DNA of 64,000 bases from Neopestalotiopsis rosae (lineage: Eukaryota > Ascomycota > Sordariomycetes > Amphisphaeriales > Sporocadaceae): positions 3,658,001-3,722,000 of the forward strand of contig JALGAS010000003.1 of the NCBI GenBank assembly GCA_023078685.1, written 5' to 3'. The first letter of the stretch is position 1. Every line of letters starts with the position of its first letter. The position numbers and the translations under genes were made by a program. Under the pieces are notes generated by a model. The model did no database searches and was not told where the DNA came from. It saw only the letters and a program-made list of their open reading frames with translations. Shown in pieces: positions 32,601-44,514 of this stretch.

Positions 32601-33122
32601 AAAGTTTGTTTTGGACATTTCCTCGATCTCCTTCTGCCTCTGTTCGATGAGTTGAGCCCAAAGTGAAGTCGACACGGCGGGGTCCTCAAATGCTCTAGCC
32701 AACATGCAAGCGAGCAGATGTACTGCTATACAATGGCTCCCCGAGGTTGCGGCGGCCCATATAGATGTGGCATCGGCACCAACCCAGTCGACGAACGGGC
32801 CATGGTGTTGTGTGCTACCTTTAGGATTGAGTCCCGGAGTCGCGATGATCTGGCTAGCACGGGTGCCATACGCAGAAACAAGCAATGGTGTATTTGGAAT
32901 TATGGACTCAAATAAGGCACCGAGCTTCCGTGCGGTGCGATGCGCTGTGCCATTCTCAGCGTTATCGCGCTTACGTACAGCAAGCGAGCTGCCCACTTGA
33001 CTGTACTCTGGTGGCACTTGGACTGTCACAAGGGAGAAATCGAAGTTGAGGTTGGCTAGCGACAGACTGTTTTCATTGACAGCTGATACGATGGAATTGG
33101 TCATCCGCCCCAGGGATGCCAT
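29637..33122 (-). CDS. Large fungal orphan protein, 1161 aa
   Basis: A single uninterrupted exon of 3.5 kb from a clear ATG (MASLGRMTNSIVSAVNENSLSLANLNFDFSLV). No catalytic family is recognised. N-terminal landmarks are HRTARKLGALFESIIPNTPLLVSAYGTRASQI (about 59-90) and WVGADATSIWAAATSGSHCIAVHLLACMLARAFEDPA; then EIEEMSKTNFTSAQFATINAASQQFLRQELREWDASVRAWLLSAD. The centre is S/G/P-rich and probably disordered (about 520-640). The C-terminal third has an EFEDRVLRLRQCTEDLLALEESIKQLEM coiled coil and ends with CHVCVYQRVKQWRRKYAK, a possible small metal site. There is no signal peptide or membrane span. Length without an intron and the intact frame argue it is expressed and under selection. Such proteins recur in Pezizomycotina as conserved hypotheticals. 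Confidence 0.8.
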   Translation of the reverse strand: MASLGRMTNSIVSAVNENSLSLANLNFDFSLVTVQVPPEYSQVGSSLAVRKRDNAENGTAHRTARKLGALFESIIPNTPLLVSAYGTRASQIIATPGLNPKGSTQHHGPFVDWVGADATSIWAAATSGSHCIAVHLLACMLARAFEDPAVSTSLWAQLIEQRQKEIEEMSKTNFTSAQFATINAASQQFLRQELREWDASVRAWLLSADAAMILEHNQLQLIIKNTSISVNGGGPSAYADVMNTWKHAMTGLESLLAGEPQCVTNGGILLAISSWHLYPTLMVLGSQVKMVTIKDPLVPKAGVITIGIEKAASTQGSSTVDRECDGIYWSIALSHYRYYGLPVEVVGKSTERLHIDQLHLVALGSLFGSWDVSRQNPLPACRWMVTLWECINKVSFLSTRSSWLRHLAEAASCVLQSKEKDTPGTRHWRSLFDFGHRRHKTFLGVKTGDKTGSVSSNCLPWFGLRSSHLLDALSCESPAESAISYLRALASYGRIGPNKALITWISKSSGPKGSGNPWDTHIYMSAVPSYTVNRNSYPAFDDWLPSSPEDVPELVDNNTPWEKGKKISKGKETSWPEGGMFRHSSRKHDYWIGNFDQNGKHRENLPASLNDSPSQWRSLTSNDEEMAYTNTPQGYISLFEPNNGILGTPSGQQTGSAATVMRNHQIDPFLPMYTDQVPLWMSRNLSDGFHDIRKPLNCGHRFAKRQSNSITVACEAFIPSGGLEHFTSDRISFDTRLNTDQEYFHLLFTNLPGSEKQEFEDRVLRLRQCTEDLLALEESIKQLEMIKSPHLLWQYFEGPDPYEPDTFIKAFLSLISHERSTCQATLLPLRNLAFATTVYETLDGATISTRIVDTGLANAKWAVEESCPSPMISHILSCIAMMETGVVNLDLGAMTNVLGLCSGNSMFVLSRLLTDPSARLKHQVTRLVGNVGRPGVSLLVPPSAGPLVRPLSSSYCAVSYAPFDGKWEDNFGETTLHLSFTKHEFPIDYGVSGIMDHQVFLVESVISVHDRAKWVADLDILTALKPDAMPLLPRIRKPDKSKCFHNDRIIAEAADNLTSLDTWEEILDAPPGIGIVRAHKNWAARLTVGAVLSHKQKLLMIEEHGLEKDEGLRSEQALQGQRRIFAILEEVDHVCHVCVYQRVKQWRRKYAKDDSPLYLVA

Positions 33123-34199
33123 TGTCGTCCCAGCAAAGCAAAATGGCTTGCACTTCTGACTGCGGTGCTGAAATAATGTTCAAAATGACAGAGGTGTGAT
33201 CAGTTGGCACGGGAAGGATTTATCACAGAGGATGAGAAATGAGAGCAAAAGGATCAAAGACTCAAGAGTCCCCAAAAGCGCCTTGGCTGCACACCACCTC
33301 CACGGCAAGGCGCAGGGGTCTGCGCCTCATCAGTCGTGGAGGGTTGCCATTCGCTCGACGTGCTGTGCTGCTACCACAATAGACGTTCAGCTTTCATGTG
33401 CTCGTGCATAGAAATCTGCTTCAAGAGCCAAGTCGCCAATTCATAAGGCTCGGAACGCCGAATTTGCTTTGATGTGCCTTTCTGCAAGCCTTTGTTGAAC
33501 CCATGATTAAACTCCTTCGAGTCATGCTGACCTACAAGCTACTCTTGACTGTGTTTCTTGGCTCGAGTGGTCTTCGCGAGCTGCTCATGTCTGCCAAGCA
33601 GCGGATCGCCTGTACAGGTATTGAGAGCTGTGAGCTGCGGGAGTTTTGCTCCTGTGATAGAATATAGACGGGCAGTTCTTTCACTCTGGATCTCTTGCAC
33701 CTGTGACGTGACGTAGTATGACCCACCGCAGATCACCTGCTTGGGCATATTAGATAGCTCTTCAGCGCATCTCTTTTTACTTTCGTTGCGTTTACGATCA
33801 CTTCATTCCCCTTCGTTATTGGCTCAGGTAAGAGCACGATTATTGACAACGCGTAGTGTTTGGATGCAGAACGCCAAGACCTCTGCACACGCCACGCAGA
33901 AATATGAAATTGGGTGCTACGCGAGTATACCCTTCCTGTATGTGATGAATTGTATCCAAGTAAAAAAGCTCGGCCGCTCAAACTCCGCGATTACAAATAC
34001 GCAGCCACCCCCACCTGCTTACTTCGTAGCTAATGGCGTGCTGCAGCTGGATGGCGCCATAGTATAGCTAGGTACCTGACTATTTACGTAGTGGTATAAT
34101 TGGAACTTTTCGAAAACCATGAGATTTCACCAATGCTCTGCTCTGTCTTTTGTTGCAGAGTCTCAAGGTAGCGACGGATCAACCTCATTGCTCGTTACT
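33123..34199. promoter_or_regulatory. Left border intergenic region of the metabolite cluster
   Basis: 1.08 kb between the divergent 1161-aa gene and the NAD(P)-binding protein gene. It contains the CGG-N11-CCG site at 33971-33987 (separate entry) and a TAGGTACCT box near 34070. ORFs inside are shadows. Confidence 0.5.
33971..33989 (+). promoter_or_regulatory. CGG-N11-CCG site, left copy
   Basis: CGGCCGCTCAAACTCCGCG: two CGG half-sites facing each other 11 bp apart, the geometry used by Gal4-type Zn2Cys6 dimers. It lies 211 bp before the ATG at 34200. It shares 18 of 19 bases with the copy at 63261-63279 at the other end of the cluster; flanking CT also matches. Confidence 0.55.
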
Positions 34200-35018
34200 A
34201 TGTCGGACTTTCCTCCTGTTGCTCTCATATTCGGCGCCGGTGCAAACGTGGGACGAAGCGTAGCCAGGGCATTTTATGCGAAAGGCTATAAAGTCGCCGT
34301 CACATCTAGAAAACCGAGACAAGGCGATGATTTTAACGATTTTCTACACATCATCAGCGATCTTGCAGACCCAGAATCAGCGATTGAGGTTTTCGCCAAG
34401 GTGAAATCTTCCTTGGGTATCCCCAGTGTTGTTGTTTATAATGGTACAGCCAAGTCGGATTGTTCAGAAGAAGCGTAGTAGAAATGGCTGACATGGAGCA
34501 AGCTGCTGCATATACAATGAATGATGCAAAGAACCCGCTCTCTTTGGGATTGTATGATTTCAATCGTGACCTCGTCATCAACACAGTCAGCGCATACGTC
34601 GTCGCGCAACAGGCAGTCTTGGGCTTTGAGAAACTTCCTGATCAGCCATCGAAAAGTTTCATTTATACAGGAAACCTGCTGAACAACAAAACGACTTTAC
34701 CGCCGATCATGAGCTTGGGCGTCGGAAAGTCGGCCACAGCCCACTTTATCCAGTCTGCTGCTATCGCGTACGCGGACCGAGGATTCAAGTATGTCCATTA
34801 TACACTACAATATCATGATCACCGAACTGGGAAATTGACATCTATTCAGATTCTATTATGCAGATGAGCGAACCCCTGATGGATCGCCCATGTATGGGGA
34901 CATAAACGGGGATGCGCACGCAGAGCTCTATGTTCAGCTAGCCGAGAGCGAAGAGCCACAGCCTTGGCAGCAGACATTTGTCAAAGGTCTGGGTTACAAG
35001 GTTTTTCCTACTCCTTAA
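34200..35018 (+). CDS. Atypical SDR-fold NAD(P)-binding protein
   Basis: 232 aa from exons 34200-34443, 34503-34788 and 34850-35018 (introns 59 and 61 bp; branch CTGAC in the first). Without splicing the frame appears broken, but joining gives the family sequence VVVYNAAAYTMNDAKNPLSL. Cofactor loop LIFGAGANVGRSVARAF at residues about 8-24; DLADPESA and VVYNAA follow as in SDRs. The usual YxxxK pair is not evident (FIYTGNLLNN..SLGVGKSATAHFIQSAA takes its place), typical of a fungal SDR-like group of unknown activity. The conserved end is FYYADERTPDGSPMYGDINGDAHAELYVQLAES..WQQTFVKGLGYK. An ATG at 34119 in frame is an alternative start. It is probably the leftmost cluster gene, judging by the shared promoter site. 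Confidence 0.82.
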
Positions 35019-35551
35019 CGTTCCTATCGACCTAATTGTGGAAGAATAAGGTGTAGGAAAGTCATCAAATCATGTTGTGTTTAGATGCTGTTCAATTACA
35101 GCTGTCCCACGACTGCGAAAATATTGATTTACTCAAGCCGTTCTGTGTTCCTGATTCGTAGCGACAAGTTGAAGTTGCACTATGTGAATCCGAAAACGAG
35201 ATGAGAGCCAGGCACACACAAATTCGTTGAGGAGGAAGATCAGAGTATAAGCACTGAACCGAAACCTTTTGTCCACCACGATTGTTGTCGAATGTCGAAT
35301 GCCTGATTCAATTTAACCTCTACAGTATCGACTAGCACCTCAGGCTTCAGGCTATCGTAGTGCGTTTGGGTGAGGGGTACAGGGACTAAGGTTTCGTAGG
35401 TACTAGGTACCTACCTAATCTGCCTACTTGGAAGGTCAACCCCACTCCAAGACCACACTGTTTTCACTTTTCTTCACATCAACACGACTTGTTGCAGCAA
35501 TCAATTGTAAATAAAATCGCAGGTGGGAAACCCCAGTCCAATACCTAAACA
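35019..35551. other. Convergent 3' intergenic region
   Basis: This 533-bp gap lies before the PKS stop. It contains a TAGGTACTAGGTACCTACC cluster at about 35397-35415, a short palindromic element that recurs in this window (see finding). Confidence 0.45.
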
Positions 35552-38500
35552 TCAAATATCGATACCAACTGAGATGCAAACCTGCTTTGCAAATTTGTGA
35601 ATGGTAAGATCAGGAGCGAGAAGCTGCTGAAAGGGAATGTCAATGCGGTACTCCTTGAAGATCCAGTTGCGCAGCTCTGCGCCAATCATGCTATCGATGC
35701 CGTACGAAGCAATTGAGCCAGCAGCCGCGTCAATATCGTCTTCGGCCATCATCAGCATCGTCGCCAACTTGCGCACAAAGTGCGTCTCAACCAGAATCAC
35801 AGACTCATTGGAAGACGCGGCTGCCTTGGCGGCGCTCAGGATATTCGCGCCCGCTGTTCCTGTCGCCCCTGCCGAGTTGGACCCACGAATGGCTTGCACA
35901 ACATGACTGAAGCGCGCATCATCGACCCAAAAGCTCGCGCTCAGCTCAGTGTCACCGGCGTCGGCGGCAGCTTTGTGCAACAGCATCGGGTCGAGACCTA
36001 TGACGACATGATCGGTTTTGCTGACAACTGCAGCCTCGAATGACTGCAACAAATGCTGCTCGTCAATGCCGTACATGCCTTTTCGCCTCAGAGCATCTTC
36101 TAGCTCGTCGTTCTCGGAAACAACACCGACACCGAGAACCATGGGAATAACGCACGAAGTGGCTTCTTGGGTGTTGTGCACGCGATGTTTTGCCAGGGCA
36201 TCCATGTAGGTGTTTGCTGCGGCATAATTTGCCTGACCAGGCGTTCCGAGAATTCCTGATACTGAGCTAGTCATCAGGAAAAAGTCAAGCGGCGTGTCAA
36301 CGAGGACCGAGTGCAAATTTCTGGCGCCATCTACTTTAGGTGCTACCGAAGCTTTCCAGCTGGAGAAAGGCATTGAGTGAAACATGCCGTCCTGGAAGCA
36401 GTTAGCATTGTACTGTGACATTGAAAAGAAAAACCTTACCCGAAGAACCATAGCAGCATGTACAACACCTCGGAGAGGATTCGTTGAAGGCACCTGTTGC
36501 ACAGCACGAACAACGTCCTCCCTGTTAGTGGCATCGCCGCGAACCACTTTTATAGTCGCACCGGCTGCGCCTAGGTCCTCGACGAGCTTAGCAGCAGAGG
36601 GTGCGTCTGTACCCGACCGAGACAAGAAAAGGAATCTCTTCGCCCCGGACTCCATCATCCATCGAGTCAAGCTGCGACCGAGACCACCCAGGCAGCCGAC
36701 TAGGAGATAGGTTGCGTCGCCGCGGAACGCCAGTTTCTGCCGTGACGGCGTTTTCATCATAACAGGTGCTTCACATGCAATATCGAGGGCAACAACAGGG
36801 TTAATCGCCCCAAAGTCGTTGGAAAAGCTTGAAATGGCCATGTTGATGTCTGAGAGACTGATCTGGGTTGTCCGACCAGGAGAATGAATGCCACAACTTT
36901 TGACTACTCCAATAACAGAGGGAAGAAGACCAGCCAAGACGTCAGGCCTAGTTTCAAGAAGACTCAAAGTGTCATAGGACAGGTACTGTGCGGAGCGTCG
37001 CATGGGCGTCGGATCGAGTGCTGCGTGTGCAGAACTGCTCTTACGACCTGCGTCTAGGAAACGACCGAATGGTGCAATATTGCGCCAGGCTTCACGGGCT
37101 GTGGCTGTATCAACAGCGCCGCCAACACTGAACACAACATCGAATCCACGGCCGTTGGAAAGATGAGCAATCTGATTCCACAGCGTGCCGTCGAGGCATT
37201 GGAGAATGTGCTCTGAGGACAAGCCAACAGATTTTTTGAGGAAGTCAACTTCGTCTTGCGTCTTTGCCTCAACATAAACATCGGCACCCCTCGTTAATGC
37301 GGTCTGGGCGATGGCTGTACCCATAATGCCAGTGCCATGGAGCACGAGGACCTTTTCTCCCACCTTGAGCCTGGCGAGCACATCAAGGCTGTAGAGCGCT
37401 GTGACATTAGCCATCAGCATGCTCACTACTTCTGCCATATCCTGATCGGTATCGAGTTTGCGGAGCATGGCGGATGGGATCTGCTGTAAGGTAGATAAGC
37501 GGTCGATGTGCAAGCCGACAACCCTGTCTCCTGGGGCAAGGCTCGTGACACCTGCCCCGACTCGTACAATGACCCCTCCCAATGTATGGCTAAATGTGGT
37601 TGGATAATCGGCACCTATGACTGCAAGGACGCCCTCCCTAGTCAGACCGCTGCGCTGAACGTGGACCTCAACCGTATCCGGCGCGAGGTCTTGCTCTCCT
37701 CCTTCCCCACACTCGAATATTACCTTTCCATGACGGATCACTCCGGAAACACGGTCGTCAGGTACGATTGTGGTAGATGTTGGGTTGTCCAAAGCGGAAA
37801 ACATCCTGTTGAGGTCCTCATTCCGAACTAGACGGCTAATAAAAAGTTCGCCTCTGGACAAGCAGTACTCTTTTTCGGGGGCAATCTGGTTCTTGTTCAG
37901 CTGGTCGTCAACGATCTGGGCTATGGTTGCGCTGATGAGAGAGTGAGAATCGGTGTCCGTATCAACATCTAGGACTCTAACATCCAGAGATGCTTGTTCT
38001 GATCGTAAGACACGGGCAAGTCCCGATGCCATGGCATGCTCGGGTCGTTTCCCCTCCAAGAGGCCACCATTACTGACCCAGAGTAATGTGGAGGCCGAGT
38101 TCGTGATACGCTGTATCGCAGAGAACTCATCTTCTGTCAAAGACGATAAAAGGGGTGCCTCGAAATCGGCCAGCATGATGATATGATTCGGCAAAAATTT
38201 GGATCGATCGTTGCATGATTGCAGGCTATGAGTTTCAACGTCGGTTTGTTTGGTCTCAACCCCAAGAACTGCTTCGACGGCCGATCTGATTTGATTGAGG
38301 ATCGGTAACTCAACGCTATTCCGGTAGACGAGCGCGAGAGCGGCATCGTGGTTTAAGGGGTTCACCTTTCCTGGCTCTGTTTTGGGCACTGTCTGAAGAC
38401 TGACAGTGGATCCGTTTCCATCTACGATGACAAGATGGCCACCTGGCTTTACAAAAGCCTGCAAGGAGGCAACAAGATGCTCGGGAACAACAAGCATGTC

Positions 38501-41500
38501 GTAATTCTGCGGTGACTCGGCAGATTCTGACATGCAGTCTTGAATCGTTGTGACGGTCGTATTCGGGAACGATTGGAGCTCAGCCTTAGCATCAGTGTCG
38601 GAGACATGGTCTGCGTCGACAGCCAATGTATACGCTGCTGAAGGGTTCTTGTCGAGTATGAATGCAGCTGCGGCAACGTTGGATGCCGCGTCGAGAACTT
38701 TGATTCCGGGAAATTTGAATAAACCTAGGCTCACCAGGTCGGACGGAGTCTTGCGGCAAATGTTGACAGCATCCAGACGATCAATATCTAACTGCCAAGT
38801 CATCTCACCATAGGGTGCGGGACCCAGAGCCAGCTCGTCTTTCTGCGGCACAGCGGCTTCATATCGAGTTGTGCGGACATTGACAATCTCCATGATCATT
38901 GCCCCATCGGCAGCTGTCATCTGGACACTGTTTTCAAAGGTACGAGTACCTCGATGATCGACCCACGCGTATGCAGTAGCCGATTTCACTGTCAACTGAT
39001 CATCTGTTGGCGGCCAGATGGTTATCTCATCGACCTGAACGGGAACAACACCGCAATCCATGGCGCTTGTCCGTCCGGCATAGATGGCAGCAATACTGAG
39101 CTGGAGGGTCGAGTCTACAACCGCTGGATGTAAGGCGTATCGTGATTCGCCCAAAGTGGAGTCGACCTCACGTTTGATGTTGGTAGTGCATGTGGCTGCA
39201 AAAGTCTTGCCATCGAAACGCACGTTGTCCATATCTTGAAATGTCGGGCCGTAGTCGAAACCCACGGCGCGGAGGGCCTGGTTCCAAGCCTTGCCGCTGG
39301 CACGCTGCGGAAACCTGGGTGCAACACGAGATTGCTTAACTCCACGGGACGCGGCAGTGTTGATAGAAATACTACCGGTCATGTGTTCCTTCTTGATGCC
39401 GTTTACATCGACTGATGATACGCCGAAATCCCACCAAGGACCGCCAAAGACTGATGGCCGTAGGTTGATCAAGACCTCAATGCCATCATCGGTATCCGGG
39501 GTGACGAGTGCCTTCTTAATATCAATATCTCGAAGCACGTAACTATTGACGGAAGCAGGCTCCCCTGACTCTTCCGCTTCGATCTCATTAAGCTGACTGG
39601 CAGCCTCAATGGCCATGGCAAAATAGCCTGCGGCGGGGAAGACAGCCTCACCACCAAGGGAGTGGTCTCTGAGCCATGGAAGGTCTCGCAAACGCAGAAT
39701 ATTGGCCCATGTTGGCTCCGCCAAAGAACCACCAATCACACGTTGTCCAAGTACATCGTGGCGCGGAAATCTCGGTAGACGCTGCTCGCGGCTAGCTCTA
39801 TTCTCAGCCCAAAAAGGTCGTGAATAGTTCCACTGATACGAAGGCAAGTCGACGATGGTGGCTGGCCCGGGCCCCTTGGTACCCTGAACTCCCTTGTTGG
39901 CCGCATAAGCCCTAGTCACGGTCTCCATATTGATCTGTCCGTAGCCGCGGAGGAACAGTTCGCCAGCAACTTTGAGCAGCCGCACGCCACTATCCTCGCC
40001 TCTCATGAGGGTCGGCACGTAGCCGATTGCCTTGGCATCCACAGCTTCTTTGATTTGTTTGATAGGGCCAGCTAGAGCAGAATGGGGTCCCACCTCGACG
40101 AGAACATCGACTTGAGATAATTCCCGGTCATTGAGGAGAGTCTGTACAGCTTGATTGAACAAGACCGGACTTCTGAGATTGCTGCACCAGTATTCTGCAC
40201 CAAGGATCTCACCCATAGCAAGCACCGAGTTGGTGACTGATGACACCATCTTCGCTGAAGTTGCAAGTGGCATGCTATATGAAGAGCCATTCTTCTTTGC
40301 TTCATGGACCAGATCCTTGTACCTTTCTGACGCAGGGGCCATAAGATGCGAGTGATAAGCCTTGCCACCTGTCTTGACAATACGATTGAATACAGAAGCA
40401 GCTTCCAGGCGAGCCTGAACCAGACGCAGGGCATCCTCGTCTCCCGAGAGTGTCACCAGGACCGGCGAGTTGTGACAAGCAATAACTACCTTGTCCTCAA
40501 AGCCGGAGACGTACTCCTTGACCGCATCTGCCCCTAATCCCACGGCCATCATGGATCCGTTGGTGTTGACCTCTTTGGCCACGACTCCGCGATAGTACGC
40601 TGCAATGATGGCATCTTCCGCCGAGACTAGGCCTGCAGCATAGGCAGCCGCTATCTCACCCGACGAGTGTCCTACTGTAGCCACAGGCTTTACACCCCAC
40701 GAGTCAAGGAGTTGCACTATGGCGATCTGAACTGCGGTGCATAAAGGCTGAGAGAATTCTGCATCGTTTACCGGGGACGTATCAGGCTGTTCGCGTAGGA
40801 CGTCCTCGATTGACCAATCGGGGCCGTCGTGCAGGTGCTCAAGGACGAGATCCAGTTTGCGAATCGACCGCAAGAACTTTGGACTATAGTCCATGAGGTC
40901 TGCACCCATACCAGCCCACTGTGCACCTTGACCAGTGAAGACGAATGCCAGCGCCCGCGCGGGGCTCTTGGTATCTGCAAAAGCAAAATTTTCCCCGACA
41001 GCAGAAAAGACCGACTCCAAAGTGCCATGGCTGGCAACGGTGTAGCCTTTGCTGGTCAACCGGCTGCGTCGGTTGGCAAGTGTGTGAGACAGGTCTACCA
41101 GACTGTAGTCCGAAGCCACACGACCGATGGAGTCAATATTGCGACGCAGCGTTGCCTTGTCATGAGCAGAAAACGGAAGCAGATAGGGTCGTTTTCGCTC
41201 CAATGTCCGTCGGAAGCCAGGTTTCTTGGAACGTGAGTTCCATGAAGTGACCCATTTGTCGACATACGTGTAAGGGGCGGCGCCGTGTCGCGCAATGGAT
41301 TCAGTCGCTTCGACAACTAATAGTGAAGACCTTATGGTAAGCCAAGAAGATCCATAGCAAAAGATACTGCTCATGTAATACTCACTAACGTGGGCGTTTG
41401 TCCCGCCATAACCGAAACTATTGATAGATACACGACGCACCGGGAGCTCGCGGGGGAAAGGCACAGCGTCTGTGGGTACTCGAACCTGCCAATCATCCCA

Positions 41501-42908
41501 CTTGATTGCTGGATTAAGGTCAAGAACACCCCGGGTAGCCGGTATAACACCCCGCTCCGCAATCAAGATGGCCTTGATCAGGGCAGAGATACCGCTGGCT
41601 GCTTCCGAATGACCAATATTGGTTTTAACGGCACCGATCCACAGCGCCTGATCGACATTGCGCTGACGCTGCTTATTCATAGCAATGGACACGGCCTGAA
41701 CCTCGAGCGGATCACCGACCGGGGTACCAGTGCCATGGCACTCAAAGTAGCCTGTAAGACGTGGATCGAGGTCTCCGCCTCGCTTATACGCTGCAGCAAT
41801 GACCTCGGCTTGGCCTTCGCGGTTGGGATACGTGATGCCGTAGCCAGGGACTTTGCCATTCGAATTCGTGGCACTAGAACGAATTACGCCGCGGATCGGA
41901 TCGCCGTCTCGTACAGCGTCAGAAAGGCGTTTGAGGTAGACGGCACCAACGGCATCAGCTCGACCATACCCATCGGCACTAGCATCAAACGTATGGCAAG
42001 TGGATGTTAGAGACAGTACGCCTAGCTTAGCAGTGTTCATATGTTGATCCACGGTGATAATGAGATTCACACCCCCAACAATAGCGCCCTCAGCTTCCCC
42101 GTTACGCAATGCATTGCAGGCATTATGCAGCGCGTATACTGACGAGGAACAGGCTGTATTACACATAATGCTGGGTCCGTTGAGGTTGAAGATGTGGCTG
42201 ATGCGATTGCTAATGATACCCGGGTCTACGCCTGTGGCTGCCAGACTGTGGCGGAATGAATGTTCTTTGAAAGACATTTGCTGCCAATCGGCAGTGAAGC
42301 ATGCGGCAAAAACAGCTGTCCGCGTTCCTGCTATTTTCTCAAGGGGTATGCCTCCGGATTCAAGTGCTTCATATACAACTTCTAGCAGCTTGCGCTGCTG
42401 TGGATCCATCCACATAGCCTCGACGGGTGTGATGTTGAAAAATGTGGGATCGAATTCGCGAATATCATCCTGGAGGAAATAGCCTCCTAAGACGCCAAAG
42501 CTACCGGGGCGGTCATTATTGGCATGTATGTGGGCATCGATATTGAATCGCGATGCGGGCACTTTAGGCGTGTTGCCGGTGTCTTTGGACATGAGTAGGT
42601 CCCATAACTGTGAGCTGGACTTGACGTTGCCAGGAAGATGACATCCTTGGTTTTCGTAATCAGCTCAGAGTCTTCTTTCCCCCTTCGGCCACGGGGATAC
42701 ACTCACCCATACCAACGACAGCAATAGGCTCCAACTGCTCGTCCAGTGGTTTCTCTGAGTAATCGGGGAATGACTTGGCCACGTAGTCATCCGAGCCCAC
42801 GTGGACAGATGAGCCAGCACTAGAAGCAGAAGTTGTGTGGCCATGAACGCCGTCAGAGCCTGATGCCGACTCTGACGAGACGCTGGTACTTCTAGCAAGA
42901 CTCGGCAT
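35552..42908 (-). CDS. Highly reducing polyketide synthase (KS-AT-DH-ER-KR-ACP)
   Basis: 2392 aa from four exons: 42707-42908, 41386-42645, 36440-41316, 35552-36391; introns 61, 69 and 48 bp, all phase-consistent. KS about 60-490 with Cys233 (NTACSSS), His371 (HGTGTPVGDP) and His413 (KTNIGHSEAASG). AT about 610-920 with Ser705 (GHSSGE). DH about 1006-1320 with His1039 (LRDHSLGGEAVFPAAGY) and Asp1222 (HPAVVD). A 300-residue connector follows without a SAM-binding G-x-G-x-G motif, so no active C-methyltransferase is seen. ER comes next, with the unusual nucleotide loop HGTGIMGTAIAQ. KR has LLVGCLGGLGRSLTRW and the SSVSGILG..NYAAANTYM catalytic block. ACP carries Ser2347 (GIDSMIGAELRNW). No thioesterase or reductase release domain. 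The product is expected to be a reduced, unmethylated chain released by another enzyme or spontaneously. Confidence 0.96.
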
Positions 42909-44514
42909 TTGGAAAAGTTTATAGCTCGACTGAATTTCCTTGTCAATTTATCTATCAACAAGGCTCGCGATTGCGGTCTATCAACACGAAATCGGAATAT
43001 TGTGAGATGGCTGGCGGGACCATTTATACCTGGCAGACGCGAAAAAAAGATTACGTGCACGTAAACAAGTCAGATAAGGTCGGATCTGTTTCGGACAAGA
43101 CCTGATCCTATGAAGAGCCTCAAAGTGGTAGATCGCACTTGGAATATTGGCTGACGCCGGCCAGATGGGCTCGGCTGTGGCAGCCCTGATGCACACGGCT
43201 GACTGAGTATAGTAGCTCCGCTGATACGGATCTCCCACAAAAGTCTGATCGGGGAAATCGGTTGTCCCATCCCACCCTAAGTTCTCCATTCCGACCGATG
43301 AGTAAGGCAGATTGGTACTGTAGATCTGTCACGCCGTCTACGGAGCCATTCTGATATCGTAACATGGAATAATACATGAGGTTTTCTCTACAGTGCGCGG
43401 ACTTCTGCGGGCCGCACGCACACAGATGCCGGGGACGCGCCCAGAACGGAGATGTCATCCGCTGACGGAGAGGATGGGGAGGATGGCAGGGGTAGAGCGG
43501 ATAGTTACTATCGATGCTATCTTGCGCTGGGCCGATTCTTTCCGCAGGTTCACGATAAGTGCCATAATCACGATAGGTGTTCGGATTCAAACATGGAATT
43601 CCATCTCAGTCGAGGCAAATGTTCTAGATAGGGTCACCTTCCGATATATCTCCATAATAAACGGATTTACCTTATCATTGGGAAACCTTGAGGAACCCTT
43701 TTTCCAGGGCTGATCGATGCCATAACGACACTGCATAAGCACAGCCTTACTGGCACACCTACATGAGATCCATTTATTACCTCTGGTGTAACACCGTATC
43801 CATAAACATTCAAATATCCTGCCGAAGCGGAGTTGCTCAAGAAGTTGATGCGTTCCGCTCCATGGTCTACTTTTTCTTCCGTGTTGTCCCGTATCTACCT
43901 GCTCCCATTAAGTAGATCTTTGCAGAATAAAGAGGGAATATACTGGACCTCGTGGACTTTACGCTTTTTGACATTTCAGTGGACCTATGCATCTACTTAC
44001 TAAGTGCATTCGGTATTAAATAACATATCGGGACACAGGCGTTGTGGACTCGATTCAATCCCCTGTCCATGTGACTGTCAGTGGCATCATCTGCACTACA
44101 ATACTCGCTTATAACTCTTTTGTGCACAAGTGTATTGATTAATTAATCATTCATTTGCTGATAGCAATACAAACTGCCATTCTTATGAAAATAGGTGGTT
44201 GGGTGCGACCTGCACTATGGCTAGACTGTGTATAGTAGGAGCTTTCCCCCATCTACTGTAGTAGAGGCTTAGCTGGTCAATGCAATGATTATTGAACATA
44301 CCTTTTGCCAATTCTTGTGAGCATCCTCTCAAACTCGTAGTAACTTAATTCCAACTCAATCTGAAACAAAACCAGCCTGATTAATCTCTCCTGTCCTATT
44401 CTTTTCTCTTCATTTTTTTTTTCCATATACGCTCATATTGGCATAGGCCCATCTCGGGGCCCATCACATTCTTGTGCAACGCGGGTTCTCTCGTCGCCGT
44501 TATGACGTGATATC
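42909..44514. promoter_or_regulatory. PKS promoter and intergenic region
   Basis: 1.6 kb between the PKS start and the stop of the membrane-protein gene. No gene is seen. GC-rich sequence with several CGG and CCG triplets at 43390-43470 lies about 500 bp upstream of the PKS and could hold regulator sites. The remainder is AT-rich. Confidence 0.45.

Noticed and set aside
34444..34502. Apparent frameshift splitting the SDR-like gene at 34200
   Set aside because: GTACAG, a CTGAC branch and AAG fit a 59-bp intron; splicing restores VVYNAAAYT in frame, so the gene is intact.
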